Below, piece by piece: positions 44,164-52,872 of a stretch of 64,000 nucleotides of DNA. The notes beneath the pieces were generated by a model, which saw nothing but the letters and a program-made list of their open reading frames with translations, made no database searches and was not told the DNA's origin. This DNA comes from CAWHYG01 sp963833505 (GTDB lineage Bacteria > Eisenbacteria > RBG-16-71-46 > CAIMUX01). The translations under genes were made by a program, and so were the position numbers. Position 1 is the stretch's first letter; the number at the start of each line of letters is the position of its first letter. Location of the stretch: assembly GCA_963833505.1 (NCBI GenBank), contig CAWHYG010000007.1, forward strand, positions 1,922,001 through 1,986,000, written 5' to 3'.

Positions 44164-44703
44164 CTACTCGATCAGAACCAGCCCGAAGTAGTGCTCCGGA
44201 TCGCCATGGCGGCGGACCACGTTGATGGTGAAGCCGTGCTTCCGGGCGGTGGCGAACACGTCGATGCCGCAGGCCTCCATGGCCGGGCGCGCCTCCTCGG
44301 GATGGCAGCAACCTTTTTCGAAGGTGCAGGACTTGCACAGCTCGCACGGGCCGCCGCCCATGCCGAAGGCCTTGTAATAGCCGGCCAGGAAGACAGCGCG
44401 CTCCACCTGGACGGCGATCGACTTGGTCTGGGCGTAGGGAGCCTCGAAGAGCATTCCCGTCCTGTATTCGTCCAGCATCCGCCGCGTTTCGGCGGGCATC
44501 GGGGTGAACGGCGGGCAGACCAGGCTGGAGTTGTAACCGCCGCAGCCGTAGCGGCACTTCCACCGCACCCACTCATCGGTCTCCACGTCCGACGGAGAGA
44601 TGATCCGAACGTCCCGGGCGCCGAGATCCTGCGCCATCTTGATGAAACCCTCATAGCCGGTCCGCCGCCGGGCGGGTCGTTTGGCGGTTTGCGCTTTTGC
44701 CAT
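44164..44703 (-). CDS. DUF2284 predicted metal-binding protein
   Basis: A 179-aa cytosolic protein rich in conserved Cys: WKCRYGCGGY, SLVCPPFTP, then GPCELCKSCTFEKGCCHPEEARPAMEACGID (short pieces CELCKSC and CCHPE). This is the DUF2284 signature, thought to bind metal or an Fe-S cluster. GGAGG lies 7 nt before the ATG. A second reading frame overlaps the whole gene and extends upstream (see the next entry). Role unknown. Confidence 0.88.
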   Translation of the reverse strand: MAKAQTAKRPARRRTGYEGFIKMAQDLGARDVRIISPSDVETDEWVRWKCRYGCGGYNSSLVCPPFTPMPAETRRMLDEYRTGMLFEAPYAQTKSIAVQVERAVFLAGYYKAFGMGGGPCELCKSCTFEKGCCHPEEARPAMEACGIDVFATARKHGFTINVVRRHGDPEHYFGLVLIE

Positions 44704-44894
44704 CCCTTGTCCTCCGCTGCCTCCCTCAGAGAGTGCAGGTGCTCCTCCACGACCATTTCGGCGAGCGGAATCGCCGGATCGTCCGGGAAACCCTCGTGCC
44801 GGATCCGCTCCGTCAGGGCGCCGAGCGCCGCATACAGCGCGTCATCGGCGGCCTGGAGATCCACCGGCACGACCGGCCGGTCTGCAGTTGCCAT
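44704..44894 (-). other. probable small coding frame upstream of DUF2284, no stop before it
   Basis: From an ATG at 44894 a frame reads about 64 plausible residues (VDLQAADDALYAALGALTERI, then AIPLAEMVVEEHLHSLREAAEDKGW) before DUF2284 starts in another frame. It then stays open to 44172, through the entire DUF2284 gene, where it reads as non-protein-like Arg/Ser sequence. Either a small gene has lost its stop by a frameshift near 44690, or it was fused to DUF2284 and a 1-nt change split them. I do not recognise a family. Confidence 0.35.
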
Positions 44895-45176
44895 GGCCGC
44901 TCCTGTTGAAGGGAATGCCGAACGCCCGTGACATGGGGTCGCCCGGTCCGCCTCGTCGACGGCCGCCCGGATCGGATTGGCGTCCGTTCGGACTCGCCGG
45001 TCGCCCGAGTTGGACTCCGCTCGGTCCCCTCGAATCGGCGACGAGCATAGATCGAGCGGTTTTCGCAAAGCACGCTATTCCCTCCGGTGCGTGAGGCCAG
45101 GACCAGAGCGCGACAGTTCCGGGTTGGCACCTACGGCCCGTCCGACGCATGATGCCGGGATGAGGAGGGAATCGTT

Positions 45177-46931
45177 CTGAATCGACATCTTCCGGCCGCG
45201 CTGCTGCTGGCGTGTCTCGGCATCATGGTCCGCTTCGGCTCGTCTCCCGCAGCCGTCGTAGCGGGAGGGATCAGCGATGCGGCGGGCCAACCCCCGCGCC
45301 TCGCTCTGGTCCAGCTCATCGTGCGCGACGATGCGGAGCCCCCGCTGGCGTCGGCCGTTGCAAGCCCGGACGGCCGCTTCAGCCTTTCCGTGGGCGCGCC
45401 CGGCTTGTATTTCCTGCGCATGGCAGCGGTCGGCTGCCACGGGTGCCGGGTCCCGGTCGTGCTGGAGCCCGGGATGGACCGGTTCGACCTAGATGTCCGC
45501 TTGGAGCCTCAGGTCTGGAAGGCCGACCGCAACGACTCTCCAGGCCCGCTGGGAGCCGCGATCGACACGGTCGGCATCGTGGGGGACTGGAACGGGTTCG
45601 ACCTGATATCGGCTTCCCTGATGCTGCCGCAGCCCGACGGCACCTTCATCTTCCGGCAGGAGGCCAAGGCGGACACGATCTCCTACGCGCTCACGGGCAT
45701 TACGGAGGGGGACGGCTCCGTCGAGGGTCCGCAAGCGGACTACTACGTCTTCGACGGACAGCGAGGCTTCCGCTCGGTGCTCCGAACGAGAAAGGGAACG
45801 GTCGCAACCATCGTCTTCGACCCGCGGGCTGTGCCGAGATCCCCGATGGCCGGGCTTCCCCGCTTTCGATTCGGCCCCGAGAATCGCTGGGCCGAGTCTC
45901 TTCCCGGCCTGGATCAACAGGTCGAGGCCGATGTCCGAGCGCGGACGCGGGCCGCGGCCGAATATGACAGAACCCGCGGGAACCTGAAGGGATTCCAGTT
46001 TGATGAAGCAAGGATCTGTACAACCTTGGAGACGGCCTTCCTGGAGGCACCCGGCCTTCCCATCCGGCACTTCATCATCAAGTGCCTGGAAGCCCTCGAT
46101 GACACGACCCGGCTCGATCCCGGATTCTGCCGGGCGATGGTCGAAGCGCTGCCGGTCGGCTCCGTCCTGTGGGGAACCGCCGCGCTTTCGCTGCAGAGGA
46201 TCCTGCATTCACTTCCCGAAACCGAAGGCGACTCCCTGGCCGAGCGAGCCCTGCGGGAAAACCCGAGCCGGACCGTGCAGGCGGTGGCGGTGGAACGCCG
46301 GCTCGACCGTGCCGTTCGCGCCCAGGATCCCACCCGGGTCGCCCAGGAGGCGCGCCGGCTGAAGGCAAGCTACGCCGGCGTTCCAGAGACGGCCGAAACG
46401 CTCCGCCGGTACGATCCCGATCGGAGGATCCAGCCGGGAAGACCCGCGCCGGCCTTCAAGCTGGTTTGCACCGGAAGCGCGGACAGCGTGTCCAATCGGA
46501 CGATCCAGGGGAAATACTGCCTCATCGATTTCTGGTCGACCTGGTGCGTGCCGTGCGTGCAGGAAATCCCGAACCTGAAGTCCGCCTACGAGCGCTTCCA
46601 GAGCCGTGATTTCACGATCCTGAGCATTTCCTTGGACGCCATCCCGCAGGTGGTGACGTCCTTCCAGGCCATCCGGCTCAAGATACCCTGGCTGAGCGTG
46701 TTCTCGCCGGGCATCACCGACGGCGCGACCGCGAAGGCCTTCGAGGTGATCGCCCTTCCGAAAGCCGTGCTCGTGGGACCGGATGGAATCATCATCGAGG
46801 ATGGCCTGACCCGGCCGCTTCAGGGGCCAGGGCTGTTCCAGACGCTCGACGCCATTCTCCCGAAGGCGCCTCAGGCCGGGCCGGCCGGCACGGGATCACC
46901 TTCGAGGGCCGGTTGGGGAACGACGAAATGA
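45177..46931 (+). CDS. exported TlpA/ResA-like thioredoxin-fold protein
   Basis: A 584-aa protein. A signal peptide is visible (AALLLACLGIMV, cleavage near AAVVAGG). The middle ~380 residues are a Bacteroidetes-style N-terminal extension with no clear domain. The C-terminal domain (from about 415) is a TlpA/AhpC-TSA-type redoxin with FWSTWCVPCVQEIP, giving the WCxxC active site near residue 455. A perfect AGGAGGG (45163-45169) sits 7 nt before a CTG codon at 45177, while the first ATG (45225) has no ribosome-binding site and would cut the signal peptide. CTG is therefore proposed as the start. Probably periplasmic disulfide exchange. Confidence 0.8.
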   Translation: MNRHLPAALLLACLGIMVRFGSSPAAVVAGGISDAAGQPPRLALVQLIVRDDAEPPLASAVASPDGRFSLSVGAPGLYFLRMAAVGCHGCRVPVVLEPGMDRFDLDVRLEPQVWKADRNDSPGPLGAAIDTVGIVGDWNGFDLISASLMLPQPDGTFIFRQEAKADTISYALTGITEGDGSVEGPQADYYVFDGQRGFRSVLRTRKGTVATIVFDPRAVPRSPMAGLPRFRFGPENRWAESLPGLDQQVEADVRARTRAAAEYDRTRGNLKGFQFDEARICTTLETAFLEAPGLPIRHFIIKCLEALDDTTRLDPGFCRAMVEALPVGSVLWGTAALSLQRILHSLPETEGDSLAERALRENPSRTVQAVAVERRLDRAVRAQDPTRVAQEARRLKASYAGVPETAETLRRYDPDRRIQPGRPAPAFKLVCTGSADSVSNRTIQGKYCLIDFWSTWCVPCVQEIPNLKSAYERFQSRDFTILSISLDAIPQVVTSFQAIRLKIPWLSVFSPGITDGATAKAFEVIALPKAVLVGPDGIIIEDGLTRPLQGPGLFQTLDAILPKAPQAGPAGTGSPSRAGWGTTK

Positions 46932-46945
46932 GGCCAGCGGGCCTC
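46930..46945. terminator. short hairpin between convergent genes
   Basis: GAGGCC-AGCG-GGCCTC is a perfect 6-bp stem overlapping the end of the TlpA-like gene and facing the end of the glycosyltransferase gene. It lacks a T tract, so termination is only suggested. Confidence 0.3.
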
Positions 46946-46950
46946 GTCCC

Positions 46951-48651
46951 TCACTGAGCCCCCGGCGCGCTCCGTGTCCCATTCGCCCCTGCGCCCTCCG
47001 CCTTGCTGTGCAGGTTATACACGTACAGCGTATGCCCGAGAACGGCGCGGGGTGGGAGCGCCCGGAAGCCCGCGTAGAGGTCGGAGTCCGTGGGCCAATA
47101 ACCGGTGCCGTTGATGAAGTACATCCGGCCCCAGAGCAGGTTGGCGCTGACGACCGCGACATCGGCGCCGTTCAGCGGCACGCCCGGGATCAAGGAAACG
47201 TAGTTGACTCCGTACACCTCCGGTTTCACGCGGCCGAAGTACGCCAGCGCGACGGACGGGATCTTCTCGCGCTTCATGTACTCGCGGAGAGCGATCAGGT
47301 CCTGGCCCCAATCGAGGTTCGAGTCCAGTAGATAGCGATGGCCGTTGGCGGAGCCGCCGCTGGCGAAGTTGAAATAGGCCAGATAGTGCGGACACGCCAG
47401 AACGGCGGTGCCCGCCATGGCCAGGCCCGCCGCGATGGTCAGGGCGACCAGGCTCCGTCTCCACCGAGGCGCGGTCCAGACGGGCGCGGATGCGATCCGG
47501 CCGATCCAGACGCAGGCGATCGGCACCGTGAAGAGGAGATAACGGACGCCGATGTTCTTGTGCCCGGCGAAGGAGAAGAAGACGAGCAGCACGAGCCAGA
47601 CGACGAGGAGCGGAAGCTCGCGGCGGGAGATTCGCAGTTTGAGCGCAAGAGCCGCCAGCACCGCCAGGATCGCCGGCACCGGGGTCTTCACCAGGAAGCC
47701 GATCAGGTAGTAGCTCCAGAAGCCGGTCTGCCTGATCCTGCCGAGCAGATAGGCGTCATAGCCCTTGTCCGCCAGTTGTACACCCAGGCCCTTCAGGTAC
47801 CACGGCGACCAGCGGAACCCGTAGGCCGCGGCGATCACTCCCCCGCCGATCACGAGCGCCACCGCGCCCCAGCGGATCGTGCGGCGATCCAGAACCAGCC
47901 GGCCGCTTTCCGTGCGGCGATCCAGAACCAGCCGGCCGTTTTCGGCGCCACGCTCTCTATCCCGACCCGATAGCCAGATCAGGAGCGCGGAACCCACCAG
48001 AAGCGGGACCAGCATCGCTCCGGTGTACTTCGCCAGCGCGGCCAGGCCCAGGGCGGCGCCGAGGACGGCCGCCGAGCGCATCCCCGGTCGGCGCAGGAAC
48101 GCGTCGAAGGCCCAGAGCGTTCCGATCGTCGCCGCGGCCAGATAGATGTCGGTCGTCACGAGATGGCCGTGGGCGAGCAGGTCGGGCCAGAAGCAGACGA
48201 AGGCTGCGGAAATGAGGCCTCCGGTGGCACCGTAGAGGCTTCGCGCATAGCCCCAGGTCAGGAACCAGGTGAGCAGAAGGACCGCAATGGAAACCATCCG
48301 GGCGCGCACATAGAGCGACTGGTACCGTTCGGCGTTGGCCGCTTCGAAGCCTCTTCCGATGCGCCAGCCGCTGGTGGTGGTCGGAAGCGGTGCCGGATCA
48401 ACCCGCGCTCCCGAGAGAAACGCGGGGACCGCCGGAAGGACCTTGCCCAGAGGAGGCACCCCGGCGTCGATCTGGTACGCCCCCGCTTCGAGGATCGCCA
48501 GGCCTCCCGGCAGCAGCGCGTATTCGTCGACCGTCACCGAATCCCGCCGGGCGGCGGTCACGGCCAATCCGGCCGCGACCACGAAACAGACCAGTGGAAG
48601 CGCAACCGTCTTCAAGAACGGTTCAGCCGGAGACACGGGCCGCCTCCTCAA
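46951..48651 (-). CDS. GT39/ArnT-like membrane glycosyltransferase
   Basis: A 566-aa multi-pass protein with about 11-12 hydrophobic segments. The first periplasmic loop carries VDEY (Asp42-Glu43), the acidic pair essential in PMT/ArnT-type GT-C enzymes, which transfer sugars from polyprenyl-phosphate donors. HLVTTDIYLAAATIG and NWDWGQDL-like LDSNLDWGQDLIAL are further conserved pieces. A 33-bp in-frame duplication gives two copies of GRLVLDRRT in a cytoplasmic loop at about residues 236-258. It overlaps the FMN reductase gene by 4 nt. The acceptor is unknown. Confidence 0.85.
   Translation of the reverse strand: MRRRPVSPAEPFLKTVALPLVCFVVAAGLAVTAARRDSVTVDEYALLPGGLAILEAGAYQIDAGVPPLGKVLPAVPAFLSGARVDPAPLPTTTSGWRIGRGFEAANAERYQSLYVRARMVSIAVLLLTWFLTWGYARSLYGATGGLISAAFVCFWPDLLAHGHLVTTDIYLAAATIGTLWAFDAFLRRPGMRSAAVLGAALGLAALAKYTGAMLVPLLVGSALLIWLSGRDRERGAENGRLVLDRRTESGRLVLDRRTIRWGAVALVIGGGVIAAAYGFRWSPWYLKGLGVQLADKGYDAYLLGRIRQTGFWSYYLIGFLVKTPVPAILAVLAALALKLRISRRELPLLVVWLVLLVFFSFAGHKNIGVRYLLFTVPIACVWIGRIASAPVWTAPRWRRSLVALTIAAGLAMAGTAVLACPHYLAYFNFASGGSANGHRYLLDSNLDWGQDLIALREYMKREKIPSVALAYFGRVKPEVYGVNYVSLIPGVPLNGADVAVVSANLLWGRMYFINGTGYWPTDSDLYAGFRALPPRAVLGHTLYVYNLHSKAEGAGANGTRSAPGAQ
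47879..47944. repeat. 33-bp in-frame tandem duplication within the GT39 gene
   Basis: GTGCGGCGATCCAGAACC begins at 47879 and again at 47912. The two 33-bp copies differ at two positions that I can see and add 11 residues to a loop without breaking the frame. Confidence 0.9.
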
Positions 48652-49217
48652 GCGCCTCGCAACGAACGCAAGGCGGCCGTCCAGCGAACCAGCTCGTCCA
48701 GCATCGTTCGGGCGGCCTTCTCATAGGCCGCTCCGCCCTTGAACTTCCAGGCTTCCTTGTCCATCTCGTTCATGTAGAAAGGGACGGCCACCGCTTCGAC
48801 CAGCGGAACCATCTTGAGCGTGGTCAGGATCTGCTTCGTCATCTGCACCGACCGCGTGCCGCCGGAAGCGCCGCCGTAGCTCACGAATCCCGCGGCCTTG
48901 TAGTTCCACTCCACGTAGAGATGATCCAGGGCGTTGACCAGCGCCGGGGGCGATCCGAAGTTATACTCCGGCGTCACGAAGACGAAGGCATCCTGTGCCG
49001 ACACCATCGCGCTCCAGGCCTTCGTCTCCGGACGGACATACTTCTGCAGCCGCGGATGATGCGGCTCGTCGAGGAGCGGAAGCGGGATTTCCTTGAGATC
49101 GAGCAGGACGACCTCGTATCCGCCGTGGCTCTGTGCGATCTCGACGAACCAGTCGGCGATCGGGCGACCGGCCCGGTTCTCTCGCGTGCTTGCCACGACA
49201 ACACCCAGCCGAATCAT
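48648..49217 (-). CDS. NADPH-dependent FMN reductase family protein
   Basis: A 189-aa flavodoxin-fold enzyme. The N-terminus LGVVVASTRENRAGRPIADW is the FMN phosphate-binding loop (STRENRAGRP), and FVFVTPEYNFGSPPALVNALD is the second FMN contact characteristic of the family (PEYNFGSP); YGGASGGTRS follows. It probably reduces FMN or quinones. The stop overlaps the start of the GT39 gene by 4 nt, although no functional link is evident. Confidence 0.9.
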   Translation of the reverse strand: MIRLGVVVASTRENRAGRPIADWFVEIAQSHGGYEVVLLDLKEIPLPLLDEPHHPRLQKYVRPETKAWSAMVSAQDAFVFVTPEYNFGSPPALVNALDHLYVEWNYKAAGFVSYGGASGGTRSVQMTKQILTTLKMVPLVEAVAVPFYMNEMDKEAWKFKGGAAYEKAARTMLDELVRWTAALRSLRGA

Positions 49218-49311
49218 ATCGTCACCTCCTCATTCGTTGCTGCCTGGCCCGCCGCGCTCGCCGACCCGGATTCCCGTGACCAGCCGCTGGCGCCAGGACG
49301 TGATCCCGGCG

Positions 49312-50148
49312 TCAAGGCCGCGCTTGCCGAGGCGGCCCGGCCGACCGCGCCAGGGCCGGACTCGTCCCGCCCGGGTCAAGCTCGAGCCCCTTCTGGATCG
49401 CCGCCAGGGCCTCGACGGGACTGTCCACGCGGTGGAACAGCTTCAGATCGTTCTGGTCGATCATCCCGTATCGGGCCAGAGCGTCGAGATTCACCACGTC
49501 GTTCCAGTAACTTGACCCGTACCAGAGGATGAGCATCGGCCGGTCGAGCTTCCGAGTCTGCGCGAGCGTCAGCATCTCGAAAAGCTCGTCCATGGTCCCG
49601 AAACCTCCAGGAAACACGACCACGGCACGGGCCAGATGGGCGAACCAGAGCTTTCGCATGAAGAAGTAGTGGAATTCGAAGCCAAGCTCGGGCGAGATGA
49701 ACGGATTGGGAACCTGTTCCCTGGGCAGCGCGATGTTGAGGCCGATCGTCCGCCCGCCCGCCTCCCGTGCGCCGCGATTCGCGGCCTCCATGATGCCGCC
49801 GCCCCCGCCGGTGCAGACCTGAAACCGGTGACACGGCGACTTCAACCCGAGCGACCACTCGGTCACGAGGCGGGCCAGCTCGCGTGCTTCGTCGAGGTAG
49901 CACGAAAGCGGCCCTCCTTCCTTCAGGCGCGCGGAGCCGAAGAACACGATCGTGTCGTGCACCAGCTCGCGCTGGAAGACGTCGAGCGGCTCGAGATACT
50001 CGGCCAGGATGCGAATCGGTCGGGCGGCTGCGCTGTCCAGGAACTCCCGGTTGTGGTAGGCCAGCGGGGCTCCCTGGGCGCGATCCGACTCATCCGACTC
50101 CGACTCATGCCCCCGATGCGATTTCGACTCGCGGGCTCGATCCGACAT
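49312..50148 (-). CDS. LOG-family (TIGR00730, lysine-decarboxylase-like) protein
   Basis: A 278-aa Rossmann-like protein. DTIVFFGSARLKEGGP, CTGGGGGIMEAANRGAREAGG and the signature PGGFGTMDELFE (about residue 183) identify the LOG family, whose members act as cytokinin-riboside monophosphate phosphoribohydrolases or nucleotide hydrolases. It has an N-terminal extension of ~45 residues, the first ~25 hydrophilic. The start has GGGGGAT upstream. Substrate cannot be told from sequence. Confidence 0.9.
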   Translation of the reverse strand: MSDRARESKSHRGHESESDESDRAQGAPLAYHNREFLDSAAARPIRILAEYLEPLDVFQRELVHDTIVFFGSARLKEGGPLSCYLDEARELARLVTEWSLGLKSPCHRFQVCTGGGGGIMEAANRGAREAGGRTIGLNIALPREQVPNPFISPELGFEFHYFFMRKLWFAHLARAVVVFPGGFGTMDELFEMLTLAQTRKLDRPMLILWYGSSYWNDVVNLDALARYGMIDQNDLKLFHRVDSPVEALAAIQKGLELDPGGTSPALARSAGPPRQARP

Positions 50149-50395
50149 AGGATCCCCCCAGATTGAAGACCGTCCGGTTCGAGGCTGTCTTGCACCTGCG
50201 ATCGACCATCTCGAACATCCTATCAGAAAGTGGCGGAGTTCGCCGCATCGCCGGGAAGGGTGGCCGGCCCTTGGGAGAATTGACGCGATTGTGGGAGTGA
50301 TGCCGGAACCGGCAAGTGGTTGAGCCGAGAGTTCTCACAGACCGTTCCCCGAGATTGCTTATCGACCATTTCCGACGATATCCAGCAAGACATGC

Positions 50396-50440
50396 TTGGC
50401 CGTCGAATTCCGGTGCTATCATCGAGTCGAGAGGGGCGAG
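50396..50440 (+). promoter_or_regulatory. extended -10 promoter of the lipoprotein gene
   Basis: TGCTATCAT (50414-50422) is an extended -10; TTGGCC (50396-50401) is a possible -35 at a short 15-nt spacing. The sequence from the -10 onward, CTATCATCGAGTCGAG, recurs nearly unchanged upstream of the dienelactone hydrolase gene at 52011. Confidence 0.5.
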
Positions 50441-50484
50441 AATTTGCAAAAGAGACGCTTGTCCATTTTACCGGAGGAATGACC

Positions 50485-51798
50485 ATGTCGAAGCGATTAT
50501 CACTTCTCCCCCTGATTGCACTGGTGATCCTGGCCGGCTGCGGAGGATCCAGTTCTCCCACGAATCCCAACCAATCGAGTCAACCGGCATACGTCGAGGG
50601 CCTGGTCTTTGCGGGTCCGGGGTACGCCTACGCGCAATCCGACAGCGGCGCGATTTCCGGCGCGAGCGTGACACTGGCGGAGATCAACACGGACGGGACG
50701 TTGCAAACCGTTTCGACCGCGCCGGTTCAAACGGCCAGCGACGGAACGTTTCGCGTCGCCGCCAGCGTCACGGGCAAGAGCCACCTGTTCGCCGTAGCCG
50801 TGCGGAACACTTCAACCTGGAGAACCGTCGTCAGCGGAACGGTCGAGCCCGGCACCACCGTGTTGACGCAACCGCTCAATGACGTGTCCACGACCCAGGC
50901 CGACGTTTACAGCCAGATCGTCGCCGATGGCCTGGGGTCTTCGGTCTCCTATTCCGATGCGGTCCTGGCGGTGGACTCCGGTTTGGCAGCACAGATCAGA
51001 GGAGATGCGGCGTCCATCGGCCAGGTTGCGAAAGCGCTTGAGGACCAGGCGGACGCGCGCTCGACGTTTCTGGCGGACTCGACCGTAGGGCTGAGCTCGA
51101 CTCAGATCCAGCAGATCGAGACTGCCCGGGCCGCGGCCCAGACCCAGTTCGACGCCGCCCTCAATGCCGCGGGGACCTCCACCGCGGCCATCCAGGCCGC
51201 CTTGGCCGCGCACGAGGCGGCCGACCAGGCGGCCTTCACGAACGGGGGCGTCCGGCCCCACCTGTTCGCCCTGGCGGTCGAGGTGGGAGCCCGCCGGCTC
51301 AGGCGGTCGGCGCTTCTGCTGGGCGCCCAGGCTCAGTTCAGGCTGCTCCAGCTCCGGGCTCGGGCCCGCGCAGAGGCCATCGAGGCCGTGATTACGGCGG
51401 AATTCACCGCCTTGGGCGCGCCCAGCGATGTCATGAATACGCTCGCCACCGCCGGAACCACCCTTCTGACCTCGATCTCACAGGCGCAGAACGAAGCAGA
51501 GATCCTGGCCGCCTTCTCGGCCTACCACCTGGTCGTTCTCCAGGAGCTCAAGGCCGTTCTCAACCAGAATGCGGTGGATCTGGACGCGCTGGAAAGCAAT
51601 ATCGGCGAGGTGGGCGGACCGAAGGCGACCCTCACGAGCTCGGCGGATGGCGCGACCAGCTCGAGCCAGCTCGCCAGCGCGTATGCCACGTTCTACCGGA
51701 CGGTCCGGAGCAGCGTCGTCGGGCGATTGGCCTCCCTCGGAGCGACCGATATCGACGCGGTGGCGGCTCTCCTCACGGTGCTCGACATGATCTACTGA
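50485..51798 (+). CDS. lipoprotein with long helical domain, function unknown
   Basis: A 437-aa protein with a lipoprotein signal peptide: MSKRLSLLPLIALVILAGC, where LAGC is the lipobox, then a Gly/Ser/Pro linker. Residues about 35-130 look like a carboxypeptidase-regulatory/Ig-type beta domain (YVEGLVFAGPG; GTFRVAASVTG). The rest is Ala-rich helix with many Gln/Ala repeats and a short Arg-rich helix (RRLRRSALLLG). GGAGG lies 7 nt before the ATG at 50485; an in-frame ATG at 50479 is the alternative. No enzymatic motif seen. Confidence 0.75.
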   Translation: MSKRLSLLPLIALVILAGCGGSSSPTNPNQSSQPAYVEGLVFAGPGYAYAQSDSGAISGASVTLAEINTDGTLQTVSTAPVQTASDGTFRVAASVTGKSHLFAVAVRNTSTWRTVVSGTVEPGTTVLTQPLNDVSTTQADVYSQIVADGLGSSVSYSDAVLAVDSGLAAQIRGDAASIGQVAKALEDQADARSTFLADSTVGLSSTQIQQIETARAAAQTQFDAALNAAGTSTAAIQAALAAHEAADQAAFTNGGVRPHLFALAVEVGARRLRRSALLLGAQAQFRLLQLRARARAEAIEAVITAEFTALGAPSDVMNTLATAGTTLLTSISQAQNEAEILAAFSAYHLVVLQELKAVLNQNAVDLDALESNIGEVGGPKATLTSSADGATSSSQLASAYATFYRTVRSSVVGRLASLGATDIDAVAALLTVLDMIY

Positions 51799-52010
51799 TC
51801 CTCACAAATTCGGTCTGACCGGCGGCGGCGTTCCCCGCGCCCCGCCGGTCAGATCGACCCGTGGGACCGGCTGGCCCCCGGCCCGAACTTCAGGAGACCG
51901 CTCATCCGCATCCCCAAAGCGGCCGATACCGGGATTGACCGGCCGGGACCGGACGTCTCCGAAGCTTGGAAGGACCGAGAGCAACTCCGGAACCGGAATC
52001 CCGGCCGAGA

Positions 52011-52035
52011 CTATAATCGAGTCGAGGGGGTGGAG
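52011..52035 (+). promoter_or_regulatory. TATAAT box and shared downstream element before the hydrolase gene
   Basis: TATAAT at 52012-52017 is followed by CGAGTCGAGGGGG. The 16-nt block CTATAATCGAGTCGAG differs by one base from the block at 50416 upstream of the lipoprotein gene, suggesting a common promoter type. Confidence 0.5.
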
Positions 52036-52056
52036 GTTCTGCGATGAGAGAAAGCG

Positions 52057-52872
52057 ATGAACCCCAACGGAGCGCTTGAGTCGGGACCCCGGTTCCGGGC
52101 CACCCGTCTCGCCTGCGGCTTCGCCGCCCTCATCGCCCTGCTCTGGCTTACGGACTGCTCCACCACCGCCCTCCTGATCCGCGGCACCGGCTCTGCACCG
52201 GTGCGGGACGAAGTGGCGTACTTCAAGATCCATGGCCGGCAGATCCGGGTCGACGTGTACAAACCGGAGACGATCGAACGCCTTCCCGCCGCCATCCTGC
52301 TTCATGGGTCCAACGGAATCCACGCGATCACGTCCAACACCATCACCCGCTATGCTCAGGCGCTCGCCCATCAGGGAATCATCGCGCTCGTCGTCCACTA
52401 CTTCGACGCCACCGGCGACGTCGCCGCCGACGATTCGGTGGAAACCGCCAACTACTTTCGTTGGGTCAAGGTGCTTCACCAGGCGGTCACCTGGGCCCGC
52501 GGTCGGCCCGACGTGGACAAGAGCCAGGTGGGGCTGGTCGGCTATTCCCTGGGCGCCTGGCTGGGCGTCGGAGCGGCGGCCTTTGACTCGAGAATCAAAC
52601 GGGTTGTGCTCTTCGGAGCAGGTCTGGAGCCTTTCCTGGCGGACAAAATCCAGCGCATGCCTCCGACCTTGATCTTCCACGGGGATCAGGACGACGTCGT
52701 TCCGCTCTCCGACGCCACCCATCTGGTCGACTTCCTGCGTTCCCGCAACTGCCCCGTCGAACTCCGCGTCTACCACGGCGAAGGACACACCTTCGACGAC
52801 TCCACCGCCATCGATGCCCTGGAGCGAGCCGGACGCTTCCTCACACCGCAGAACGAGCACGCCGGCCGCTGA
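52057..52872 (+). CDS. dienelactone hydrolase-family alpha/beta hydrolase, probably exported
   Basis: A 271-aa alpha/beta hydrolase. The N-terminus has a hydrophobic stretch ending in LWLTDCSTT, which may be a lipobox-like anchor. The nucleophile elbow is GYSLGAWLG (Ser), the acidic residue is in HGDQDDVVPLSD, and the histidine in GEGHTFDD. ILLHGSNGIHA forms the oxyanion region. The Ser (not Cys) nucleophile is normal for DLH-like family members other than true dienelactone hydrolases. Substrate unknown. Confidence 0.85.
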   Translation: MNPNGALESGPRFRATRLACGFAALIALLWLTDCSTTALLIRGTGSAPVRDEVAYFKIHGRQIRVDVYKPETIERLPAAILLHGSNGIHAITSNTITRYAQALAHQGIIALVVHYFDATGDVAADDSVETANYFRWVKVLHQAVTWARGRPDVDKSQVGLVGYSLGAWLGVGAAAFDSRIKRVVLFGAGLEPFLADKIQRMPPTLIFHGDQDDVVPLSDATHLVDFLRSRNCPVELRVYHGEGHTFDDSTAIDALERAGRFLTPQNEHAGR

